A DNA stretch of 64,000 nt, taken from Candidatus Aegiribacteria sp. GTDB lineage: Bacteria; Fermentibacterota; Fermentibacteria; Fermentibacterales; JCC-6. The DNA is taken from NCBI GenBank assembly GCA_023138735.1, contig JAGLOY010000013.1, forward strand, positions 1-64,000, read 5' to 3'. Shown one piece after another: positions 54,182-62,128 of the stretch. The notes beneath the pieces are model-generated. The model did no database searches, was not told the DNA's origin, and was given only the letters and a program-made list of their open reading frames with translations. Each line of letters starts with the position of its first letter. The stretch's first letter is position 1. The position numbers and the translations under genes were made by a program.

Positions 54182-55145
54182 GCCCCAGAGTTATCACCAC
54201 TTTTCCCTTGGCATTCCCTTCTGCAAAATGCTGGAACGCCTCTTGAAAGTCACTGAGCGGATACACTCTGTCAATTGCAGGGACGATATCGCCTGCTTCA
54301 CAAAATTCCGTAATGGATATCAGGTCCTTTCGGTTCTGTGGGACCATCAGTATTCGAAGGTTCCTGTTCGTTGTCCATCTTATCAATGGCCCCATTAGCA
54401 GTATCTGGAACATCACGGTCATGGAACCCCCGACGAAGAAGTAAGTGCCATTGGGGCGAAGGGTCTTTCTGCATGCAATAACCGAATGACGGGCGATGAG
54501 ATCAAGGATTAAATCATACTTCTCTCCGCTGTTTGTGAATTCTTCCCGGCTGTAGTCGATCACTTTATCTGCACCTAGCGAGCGCATGAAGTCTAACTTG
54601 CCTGTGTTATCCACTCCGGTAACTTCCGCTCCGCACAGCTTTGCCAGCTGTATTGCATAAGATCCTGCACTGCCCCCGGCACCATTGATCAGCACCTTCT
54701 GCCCCGGCTTTGCCTTTCCCTTATCGAGGATCCCCCGCAGGGCGATCGAACCGGCCTGAGGTATTGCTGCTGCCTGCTCGAAAGTCAGACCTGCCGGTTT
54801 CAGCGTCAGTGTTTTCCCATGAGTGGTTACATACTCGGCAAGACCGCCATTGTAGCCTGGCATTTCTCCGAACACCTCATCTCCCGGTTTGAATTCCTTA
54901 TGGCTCTCTCCAACCGACTCCACCTGTCCAGCGATGTCGGATCCCGGTATCGTCTGCCCCGGCTTCAGAAGCCCACCAATGCGGGCATATAGCGGTTTTC
55001 CGCTCAATAATTCCCTATCCGAGCCATTCAGAGATACCGCATGAATCCTGATCAGGACTTCATCATCCTCAGGCTCTGGTCTTGCCATCTTAATCATTTC
55101 AAGCACATCAGGTGGTCCATACTTTTCGAATACGATTGCTTTCAT
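54165..55145 (-). CDS. Zinc-independent MDR quinone oxidoreductase-like dehydrogenase
   Basis: 326 residues from ATG 55145 (GGGGAG upstream); 28 more upstream codons are open but not conserved in character. MKAIVFEKYGPPDVLEM, GSDIAGQVESVG, LINGAGGSAGSYAIQLAKLCGAE (NADPH Rossmann motif) and DYSREEF match medium-chain reductases of the quinone oxidoreductase/ADH group without structural zinc Cys. It probably reduces quinones or enones with NADPH. C-terminal end overlaps the ANT(6) fragment. Confidence 0.9.
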   Translation of the reverse strand: MKAIVFEKYGPPDVLEMIKMARPEPEDDEVLIRIHAVSLNGSDRELLSGKPLYARIGGLLKPGQTIPGSDIAGQVESVGESHKEFKPGDEVFGEMPGYNGGLAEYVTTHGKTLTLKPAGLTFEQAAAIPQAGSIALRGILDKGKAKPGQKVLINGAGGSAGSYAIQLAKLCGAEVTGVDNTGKLDFMRSLGADKVIDYSREEFTNSGEKYDLILDLIARHSVIACRKTLRPNGTYFFVGGSMTVMFQILLMGPLIRWTTNRNLRILMVPQNRKDLISITEFCEAGDIVPAIDRVYPLSDFQEAFQHFAEGNAKGKVVITLGHGGIT

Positions 55146-55252
55146 GGGCTCCCCTCTCAGATTACTCCGATCAAGTCTTCTGCGAAGCAAAATGTTCCAA
55201 TTTTTCTGGAGATATACATAACAGTGCATCCGTTGAATTCTACATACTCATG

Positions 55253-56458
55253 CTATTCCTCAGCCGATAGGGGCAGATCACCTATGAATACCTGTGGATA
55301 GTATTCAGGATCTTCGTCGTATGCGAGGAACTGATCATCCTTGATTACCACCACCCAGTTTTCAGCCCGTTCTCCGGTATCCAGCGCAACGGTATAGAGG
55401 AAATTACCGTCAAGGTCATAGACGTTGAAGGTGCCTAATCTGATGGTACCTTTTCTTACCCAGATTCTGCCGTGACCATCTATCGCGAGCCCAGCGATTG
55501 CGGGTCTGTATGGGTTGGGTTCCCAGTTTGCCATCTCGGGATCCATCCCCACCTGTCTCAAATTGATATTGACCACTTCTGTCTCGATATCGATCTCCTC
55601 CTGAGTCTTGAGAACTCGCTCGAAATCATCGTCGATGACTGTGAATATCTCTTCCCCATCAGGTGTCAATGCGGAGAAAGTATAGATGTCAGTTGCCACG
55701 GGAGCTGTAAGTACCATCCCATCAGGTGAGGCAGCGAAAGAGAGTGTGTTGTCCTCCTGCATAGAGCTTAGGTCAGAGGGATCGAAAGGCGACATGCTCT
55801 TGAAATAGACGGTGGAGGGCTCAACATCTCCGAGGGGCCATCTAGAAATGGAAGTTCCCATGAACATGCCTTCTTCACTCTGTTCGTACTCGAGTTTCAT
55901 CCCTACGATTGCGCCACCGTTCACAGCGGTTACACGTACGGGTGGAGAGGGGATAAAACCCTGAAGATCCATCATGTATTCCAGGTTCCTGTCGAAATAG
56001 ATAAGTTTCCCACCCATTGCGTCTGCTACGACAAGTCCGGGCTGAACCGAATCCGGTTCTGCGGATTCCTCTCCCTCGGGAAAGCATGCCATAGCTACCG
56101 GAGACAGGAACTCTCCCGGTCCACTTCCATGCCTTCCTAAACTCATTAGGAATTCGCATTCTGGTGAATAGAGTTTGATGGAGCTGCTCTGCGGGTCCAG
56201 CACGGCTATACTGCCGTCCGGGAGTATATCAGCACCAGCCACCTGGCCTAACACGTAGTTGCTGTCCCCAAATTCAATGCCGATCGAGTCAGTGACCGTC
56301 ATATAGAAATCGGCTTCTGGAAGATCGTATTCCTCTGTCTCATATGTCTCAAGTGCTTGATCGTTTTCGTCAGCTATCACGTCCTCCGCAGGCTGATCTC
56401 CTCCGCAGGCTAATGGAATGAGAAGCACCCCGAACATTACAATTAGAAACACTTTCAT
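55253..56458 (-). CDS. Six-bladed beta-propeller lipoprotein
   Basis: 401 residues. Lipobox LIPLACGG and an acidic linker precede NHL-like blades: GADILPDGSIAVLDPQSSSIKLY, SLGRHGSGPGEFLSPVA (GxGPGEF), GLVVADAMGGKLIYF, GLAIDGHGRIWVR, NVYDLDGNFLYTV. AAAGGAG precedes the ATG. Same family as 40153-41193. It is upstream of the reductase on the same strand, with about 107 bp between. Confidence 0.85.
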   Translation of the reverse strand: MKVFLIVMFGVLLIPLACGGDQPAEDVIADENDQALETYETEEYDLPEADFYMTVTDSIGIEFGDSNYVLGQVAGADILPDGSIAVLDPQSSSIKLYSPECEFLMSLGRHGSGPGEFLSPVAMACFPEGEESAEPDSVQPGLVVADAMGGKLIYFDRNLEYMMDLQGFIPSPPVRVTAVNGGAIVGMKLEYEQSEEGMFMGTSISRWPLGDVEPSTVYFKSMSPFDPSDLSSMQEDNTLSFAASPDGMVLTAPVATDIYTFSALTPDGEEIFTVIDDDFERVLKTQEEIDIETEVVNINLRQVGMDPEMANWEPNPYRPAIAGLAIDGHGRIWVRKGTIRLGTFNVYDLDGNFLYTVALDTGERAENWVVVIKDDQFLAYDEDPEYYPQVFIGDLPLSAEE

Positions 56459-56494
56459 CTTTACTCCTTTCCAAGAGACTGTCAGTTGAAGGGA

Positions 56495-57064
56495 TTAGTA
56501 TCCGAGGACATTTACAAGCAATGATACCCCGATATCCGACGCCCCTTCTTGAGGAGACTTGTAGTGCAGTGAGATCTCCGCTGACAAATGCCTGATCGGT
56601 TCATAACCCACGGTTCCCAGTATGCCGATACCTTTGAGTGCTTCTCTTGAGTAGTTGCTCGTTCCGTCGTGGAAGAAATAACCAATACCCGCGCCAAGAC
56701 CTAAATAAAGGGAAGGAGCCCTTTCCTCGAGGTAGTACTGCACTTCCAGGCTTTCTATGCAGGTGGTTATCGTAACGTCATCGTTTTCTTCATTCTTTAC
56801 TGAGAAAATAAACGGATGACGACTGTAGAAGAAACTCAGCCTGTTGTTGCATGCATACCCGATCCTTGGGGACGCGGCGAATGCAACTGAAGAATTGTCT
56901 TCTTCCTCAGGCCCGATCTCATCGTATTGCACTCCCGAATAGCTGTCATATCCGATTCCGAGCCCCAGTCCCAGCAGAAACCCCTTTCTCTCCCCATCCC
57001 AGGCTCGAGCCGAACCGGCCGTCAGGAGCATCAGGGTGATTATTATGACAAGTCTTGCCTTCAC
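56495..57064 (-). CDS. Outer-membrane beta-barrel protein
   Basis: 189 residues starting at GTG 57064 (AGAGG 6 nt upstream). A signal peptide (MKARLVIIITLMLLTAGSARA) is followed by alternating Gly/aromatic strands (GFLLGLGLGIGYDSYSG, SLYLGLGAGIGYFFHDG, AEISLHYKSP) ending in a short strand with Tyr at the C-terminus (LLVNVLGY), typical of small eight-stranded porin-like barrels. It is divergent from the TetR gene and could be under its control through the boxes at 57222-57254. Confidence 0.75.
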   Translation of the reverse strand: MKARLVIIITLMLLTAGSARAWDGERKGFLLGLGLGIGYDSYSGVQYDEIGPEEEDNSSVAFAASPRIGYACNNRLSFFYSRHPFIFSVKNEENDDVTITTCIESLEVQYYLEERAPSLYLGLGAGIGYFFHDGTSNYSREALKGIGILGTVGYEPIRHLSAEISLHYKSPQEGASDIGVSLLVNVLGY

Positions 57065-57221
57065 TTAGTACCTCTTTCTGTGAGATTTCCATGCAGTTGA
57101 TCTACACGGTGTTCCGCGCATACTGCTGCTTCGCGGCAATGAATGCTTTCAAACAGGTCAAAATCACTCCTTCTTTTCAGTTTGACAACTTGAATCTGTT
57201 GCATTACCTTTGAAACATGGC

Positions 57222-57254
57222 TTACGCTGTAAGCTAGTATAGTTTACACTGTAA
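57222..57254. promoter_or_regulatory. Two tandem operator boxes between barrel gene and tetR
   Basis: TTACGCTGTAA (57222-57232) and TTACACTGTAA (57244-57254) are palindromic boxes 22 bp apart centre to centre, two helical turns. They sit in the 262-bp divergent space before the TetR gene at 57327, with TAGTAT (57235-57240) between them as a possible -10. Confidence 0.65.
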
Positions 57255-57326
57255 GCCTGTCAAGCCCTAAGCAGGACAATGGGCTTCAAGAGATGGATGC
57301 AGGCGAGAACAGCAGATGGAGAGAAA

Positions 57327-58085
57327 ATGGCAGTAACGGCAAACAACGGGGAATCCCGACAGCCACTGAGCAGAGACCGGATTCTTAATGCGGCAGTGCT
57401 TCTTGCCGACCGGCAGGGGGTTGAAGTTCTGTCCATGCGGAGACTGGGGCGTGAGCTGGGTGTCAGGGCAATGTCGCTCTACAAACATGTGGCCAACAAG
57501 GACGATGTCCTGGACGGGATCGTCGACATAGTGGTAAGCCAGATCGATCTGCCGCCGTATGGGACCGAGTGGCGCAAGGCAATGGGTGACCGCGCTCGAT
57601 CAGCACGTCAGGTATTCCTCCAGCATCCGTGGATAGCTGCGCTATTCGAATCACGACTTACGCGACCCCAACAGACGCCCGTTCGCCTGCGATATGTGAA
57701 TACCCTCCTCGGTCTATTGCGACAGAATGGATTCTCTGTCTCAAACGCTTACCGCGCATTATTAATGATCGACAGCTACCTCTATGGATTCACACTGCAG
57801 GAAGTGAACTGGCGGCTGGAGGATGGCAATGCTTCGCGCAGCGAAGAGGAAACGGTGCATCAGGTGCCGATGGAGACGTATCAATACCTTTTCGAGATAT
57901 ACACTCATTTAAGTTCACAAAATGCTGGGATCTCCACACGTCTGAATACCGAGTTCGCTCTTGGTCTGGAGCTTATCTTCGATGCGCTTGAGAGACTTCG
58001 AGAAAACGGGACAAAATTCGATTCACCAGATGCACCAACGCCTCTGCCGGATTCAGACGGAGAAGACTGTAAACTTCAGGATTGA
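57327..58085 (+). CDS. TetR family regulator with TetR_C_1-type domain
   Basis: 252 residues from ATG 57327 (GGAGAGAAA upstream). N-terminal helix-turn-helix: LSRDRILNAAVLLADRQGVE, LSMRRLGRELGVRAMSLYKHVANKDDVLDGI. The C-terminal part (ARQVFLQHPWIAALFESR, FALGLELIFDALERL) is the tetracycline-repressor-type ligand domain. Autoregulation through the tandem boxes upstream is likely. Inducer unknown. It ends 55 bp before repeat copy 7. Confidence 0.92.
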   Translation: MAVTANNGESRQPLSRDRILNAAVLLADRQGVEVLSMRRLGRELGVRAMSLYKHVANKDDVLDGIVDIVVSQIDLPPYGTEWRKAMGDRARSARQVFLQHPWIAALFESRLTRPQQTPVRLRYVNTLLGLLRQNGFSVSNAYRALLMIDSYLYGFTLQEVNWRLEDGNASRSEEETVHQVPMETYQYLFEIYTHLSSQNAGISTRLNTEFALGLELIFDALERLRENGTKFDSPDAPTPLPDSDGEDCKLQD

Positions 58086-58138
58086 TCGAAAACTCTCAGG
58101 TGAGTTCATGCGAAATCCAGTTTTCTATTGTTTCAAAG

Positions 58139-58410
58139 ATGGCTGGCGGGTAGGGATTCCCTTCGACTCGCTATGCTCGCTCAGGGTAAACTCACCCATG
58201 GGTTCTCATCCCTGCAAAATACTCAAAACAGAAACAGCCCCGAGGGGCTGTATCTATTTTGAGTGGCTGGCCACCTGTCTGAGAGTTGGAACACTTTTCG
58301 TGCTTGGTTATGCGAAATAGTGCAATAAATAAGCTATATTTGCAGATGTTTGATCTTCTTTGATGTTTCAGAGGAATTCCCCAGCTTGAGCGATTAAGAT
58401 GAAAAAGCCC
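58139..58410 (+). repeat. Modular intergenic repeat, copy 7 (A-T3-long B)
   Basis: ATGGCTGGC with A module (GGGTAGGGATTCCCTTCGAC, CTCAGGGTAAACTCACCC), a perfect hairpin CAGCCCC-GA-GGGGCTG (58235-58251), then GTGGCTGGC and a full-length B module ending GAGGAATTCCCCAGCTTGAG and AAAAAGCC, as in copy 3. The preceding bases can be read VSKMAGG, like the recombinase tails. Confidence 0.85.
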
Positions 58411-58528
58411 AAAAAGTGCTATGTCCTGATAGTTGACACAATCCACAGTTAAATCTATTTTATCTAATAGGTCCAACTTAGAACCAGACTCAATAGTTAT
58501 TGCTCGGTAGGCATTGTATGGGAGTAAT

Positions 58529-60133
58529 ATGAGACTCATTAAGATAATTGCTTACTTGATTCCGATTGTACTCTTTGTAGGAGAAGCTTCATCTGATAAT
58601 CCAGTGGAGGAATGGATTGTGTACTACTCTGGCTTAATGGGTTTTAGTTGTGATGTTCCGATTTCTATCGCACTCGATAAGGATGGGAATATCTATATAG
58701 CCGGAAAAAGCAATCATGGCAGTAATCAAGATTTCACAATCATAAAATACGACACAAGTGGAACAGAGGAGTGGGTTGCGATATACGACGGGTCGGGATT
58801 TGATTATCCGTATTCCACGATTCTGGATTCAGACGGAAATGTTTCTATTACCGGAATGAGTGAAGGTAGCGATTCCGGATGGGATTACGCAACCGTCAAG
58901 TATAACAGCGAAGGTTTGGAACAGTGGGTTGCCCGTTACCAGGGAGTGGATGATAACTGGGATATTTCAAACTCTATCACTTCAGATGAAAATGGAAACA
59001 TTTACGTTACCGGAGAAAGTGATCGATATCCATACAGCGGCGGGGATACTGACTACGATTACTGTACCATTAAATACAACTCTAGTGGTGAAGAACAGTG
59101 GGTTCGACTCTATGATACTGGCCAGGAAACCGATGATCTAGGCAAATCCATTTTCGTGGGTGAAGATGGAAATGTGTATGTAACAGGCGGATCATATATA
59201 GATGCTGTTCATCATTTTAATTTCACTACGATCAAGTATGACAGCACCGGATCTGTTCAGTGGACTGCGGATTACGACAGCAAGGGGAATGGGCTTGACA
59301 TAGCTTACTCGATTATAGGGACTGCAGATGGGTACCTATACGTGGGCGGAACCTGCTCCTTTAACGCAGGAGGAGATAAGGATTATGCTGTGGTTAAATA
59401 TGATGATGATGGTAACGAGCAATGGGTGGCATACTGGAGCGCAAGTTATTCGAGTTTTAATTCAATGGTAGTGGACAACAGTGGGAACGTGTACGTAATA
59501 TGTTCGACCACTGCCTATCTTGATATTCAGAAATACAGCTCTGAAGGAAATATAGAATGGGCCGCCGCTTTTGATGGACACCCTCTCGATATTTGTTGTG
59601 ATGAAGCAGGTGATGTTTATGTAACCGGGTCCCGTTATAATGGAGATAATTACGATATAGTCACCTCGAAATACTGCTCTAGTGATGGTATAGAACAATG
59701 GACGGTCTATTTCAATGGCCCAGACAATTTGGATGACAGAGGTTTTGCGCTTGCCTTGGATGATAGCGGGAATATCTTCGTTACTGGATCCAGCAGGAGT
59801 AATGCATCGTGGGATGATTTCGTCACAATCAAGTACTCGCAGACAACCGGTATAGAGGGAATTCAAGAGGATCTACAACCCAGCATTTATGTTTATCCAA
59901 GCCCAGCAAATACTTACGTTTCGATTGGCATCATAGCACTTTCTGATTCGGAAGTTACACTCTCCATTTACGGACTGGATGGAAGACTGGTGGATACTAT
60001 ACTCGCAGGTCACCTGCAAGAGGGTGAGAATACCTTCAAATGGCAGACTTCCGGTATTCCGGAAGGAATCTATCTTCTTAGATTTCAAGCAGATTCATTC
60101 GAGAGTACTACCCGGGTTGTGGTGGTACACTGA
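58529..60133 (+). CDS. Secreted SBBP beta-propeller protein with sorting domain
   Basis: 534 residues from ATG 58529 (GGGAG 5 nt upstream). After a signal peptide (LIKIIAYLIPIVLFVGEASS) come SBBP-type blades of about 52 residues with the pattern ALDKDGNIYIAGKS, TIIKYDTSGTEEWVA (SITSDENGNIYVTGES, TIKYNSSGEEQWVR and so on). The C-terminus (YVYPSPANTYVSIGI, IYGLDGRLVDTIL, IPEGIYLLRFQ) is a T9SS-type sorting domain. Likely surface-exposed. It is enclosed by repeat copies 7 and 8. Confidence 0.87.
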   Translation: MRLIKIIAYLIPIVLFVGEASSDNPVEEWIVYYSGLMGFSCDVPISIALDKDGNIYIAGKSNHGSNQDFTIIKYDTSGTEEWVAIYDGSGFDYPYSTILDSDGNVSITGMSEGSDSGWDYATVKYNSEGLEQWVARYQGVDDNWDISNSITSDENGNIYVTGESDRYPYSGGDTDYDYCTIKYNSSGEEQWVRLYDTGQETDDLGKSIFVGEDGNVYVTGGSYIDAVHHFNFTTIKYDSTGSVQWTADYDSKGNGLDIAYSIIGTADGYLYVGGTCSFNAGGDKDYAVVKYDDDGNEQWVAYWSASYSSFNSMVVDNSGNVYVICSTTAYLDIQKYSSEGNIEWAAAFDGHPLDICCDEAGDVYVTGSRYNGDNYDIVTSKYCSSDGIEQWTVYFNGPDNLDDRGFALALDDSGNIFVTGSSRSNASWDDFVTIKYSQTTGIEGIQEDLQPSIYVYPSPANTYVSIGIIALSDSEVTLSIYGLDGRLVDTILAGHLQEGENTFKWQTSGIPEGIYLLRFQADSFESTTRVVVVH

Positions 60134-60250
60134 TGCTGGAATACTTCCGGCTCTACAGAATTGTAACGACAGAGAAGATACTCTCGTAATTTTGTATTCT
60201 CAATATACATACATATTGTTTATTACTAGCAACAGGTTACTGCGCTCAAA

Positions 60251-60456
60251 GCATTGAACCCCGGTATAGCGAAGGCCTTCAACATCATGGAGACGCTGAA
60301 GGCTGACTTATCAAAAGTGGCTGGCGGGCAGGGATTCACTTCGACTCGTTCTACTCGCTCAGTGTAAACTCACCATTTTGATCTTCGATCAAAGGTCCGA
60401 ATCGTGAACTTCAACTACAAAAGTAAAAGCCCCCTTGAAGGGGGCATTCACTTTTT
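60251..60456 (+). repeat. Recombinase tail and modular repeat, copy 8 (A-T2), abutting tRNA-Gln
   Basis: 60251-60367 reads NPGIAKAFNIMETLKADLSK and runs on through the A module (GTGGCTGGCGGGCAGGGATTC) to a stop. It is related to the decayed recombinase tail at 47.4 kb. Then GGTCCGAATCGTGAACTTCA and hairpin T2 lead directly into the CCA end of the tRNA gene. This copy shows that T2 plus TGGCTGGCAGG is the 3' part of the tRNA-Gln transcription unit. 60134-60250 shows nothing else. Confidence 0.75.
60429..60445 (-). terminator. Intrinsic terminator of tRNA-Gln
   Basis: On the minus strand GCCCCC-TTCAA-GGGGGC is followed by TTTTACTTTT, 12 bp after the tRNA CCA end. The same hairpin is copied in repeat copies 1, 4 and, in altered form, 6. 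Confidence 0.85.
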
Positions 60457-60530
60457 TGGCTGGCAGGCAGGGATTCGAACCCCGATTGGCGGATCCAGAG
60501 ACCGCAGTCCTACCCTTGGACGACCCGCCA
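60457..60530 (-). tRNA. tRNA-Gln (CTG anticodon)
   Basis: 74 nt on the minus strand fold as a full tRNA: acceptor TGGCGGG/CCTGCCA (7 pairs including one G-T), D-arm GTCC/GGAC with loop AAGGGTA, anticodon arm GCGGT/TCCGC (one T-T at the top) with loop CTCTGGA giving CTG, T-arm CGGGG/CCCTG with loop TTCGAAT, discriminator G, and encoded CCA. It decodes CAG. Its 3' end plus terminator is the apparent source of the dispersed TGGCTGGC repeats. Confidence 0.93.
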
Positions 60531-60582
60531 GCAGAGCCGGATTATAGGCATTCAATGTCTGTTGTGTCAAGAAGTAAAGCAG

Positions 60583-62094
60583 TTATCTGATAATGACCAC
60601 ATTCTCAGTGAAAACCGTGTCATCGATCTGAACCGATACTCGATAAATTCCTTCCGGCAGCGATGAAAGATCAAAACTAAAGCAATACTCTCCGGATTCA
60701 CAGATATCTGCTTCAACTCTCCTGCCTGCTGTATCGTAAACCGATATGTCCTGAACACTACCTTGATATGATAGCGTTACAATCCCAGATGAAGGATTCG
60801 GGCTTACCAGGATTATCTGTTCTGTACTGATTGCACTTTCAATACCCTGCGGCGCATGGTTTGGAAAGATATCCGTCCATTCGATCCATTCGGGAACCTG
60901 ATCGTACGAAGGAGTGGAAGCGGTTGCGAAAGCGAGACCCATTTTCAGATGTTCGGGCATGAATACCAGTGTCTGGATGGTTCCGCCGGATCCGGGAGTT
61001 GCAGGCCATCCGACCGCTCCCATGAAATTCCACAGTCTTTCAAGAGTAACGTCCGGATTCGTAGAAAGCGAATCTATAAGATAAGCATAGCGGTAACATC
61101 CTACCGGGGGTCTGAGTACCCTGTGGTGATTCGAGAGAATCATTCTGCAGGGGGCAATATCAGGCTCATCTACAGCATATCTGAATGCGTAGCCGTCTCG
61201 ATTGTTGACCTCAACTACCACTGATGACGAGTCCACCCCGGCAAGTGCTCTGGATGCCACAACATGTATATCAAAGGAATTCAGCCTGTTCCAGTCTGTA
61301 AGAGCTGTCTTCATGTCATCAATGTCACAAGTGCCGCTTCCGTTGAAATCCGGATCGGACAGTCCTAATGCAAGTACCATGCAGATTGGAACGAACGGGC
61401 TGGTGTGCTGAATTGTTTCCTGATAGTTACCCTTATTCAAACAGGCGCTGATTCCCGATTCGTTCATGCCGGACAGACAACCCGAGAACCCGGGGAATCC
61501 CACCGATATCCAGTCCTGGCCCGTTTCGGGATCGAAGGCTATAAGAATATTATTATCAAGGATGGAATTGCCGGTGTCCACATAGTAATCAAGATTCCTG
61601 GATATCGCGGATGCGCCGTTCAGTTCCGGATCATCTATGGTTGCACTGTCCCAGGCACTGACACTGGTACAGAGAAATTGTTTAACTCCCCTCAATCCAG
61701 ACAGATCAGGTGTAGCTGAAACAACACAAATATCGATGAAGTCTATGTTTCTTCCAAGAGTATCCGAATAAATACTTACAGTATCTGAAATACCGCTGAC
61801 AATCCCCTGGGTGTAATCCACAAATTCGGAAGGAATATCAAAATACCTCAGGAAATATGTTCTGACGCTCTCGTAATTTGAGACTCCCCCCACCATCTCT
61901 AAAAAGTAATCCTGGAAAACATCATCAATATCCGGACCCAGAAGGTATCAGTGGGCATAACCCATCTCGGACCAGGTTCCCCAGAGGTTCAGTATTCTGA
62001 TACTACCGATGTATTCTATGGAACCGTTCACGTCTTCTGAAAAAAGTGGGCAGACGATTAACAGGCAGAGAGAAATCAGTAAAGCATGTTTCAT
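60583..62094 (-). pseudogene. Secreted C45/acyltransferase-like Ntn hydrolase with in-frame TGA
   Basis: ATG 62094 gives a signal peptide (MKHALLISLCLLIVCPLFS) and the family start GTWSEMGYAH, then TGA at 61950-61948 replaces an expected Gly, and the frame continues YLLGPDIDDVFQDYFLE to the end at 60583. The remaining protein has the N-terminal nucleophile region with CTSVSAWDSATIDDPEL, GASAISRNLDYYVDTG, GCLSGMNESGISACLN and a T9SS sorting end (SPNPSSGIVTLSY, VYDTAGRRVEADI). The 437-codon 3' frame alone (from 61896) has no signal peptide. A one-base nonsense change or sequencing error is the simplest view. Confidence 0.78.
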
Positions 62095-62128
62095 ACAGCA
62101 GACTCCAATCGAATTAAACTGATTTCTA

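Noticed and set aside
44552-60456. Integron cassette array with attC sites
   Set aside because: No IntI-type integrase, no paired RYYYAAC/GTTRRRY core sites in the repeats, and cargo orientation is mixed.
43844-61950. Alternative genetic code with TGA as Gly or Trp
   Set aside because: TGA ends many well-supported genes here (hdrA, rex copy 1, flxC-like and others, often in ATGA overlaps), so the three in-frame TGA codons need local explanations.
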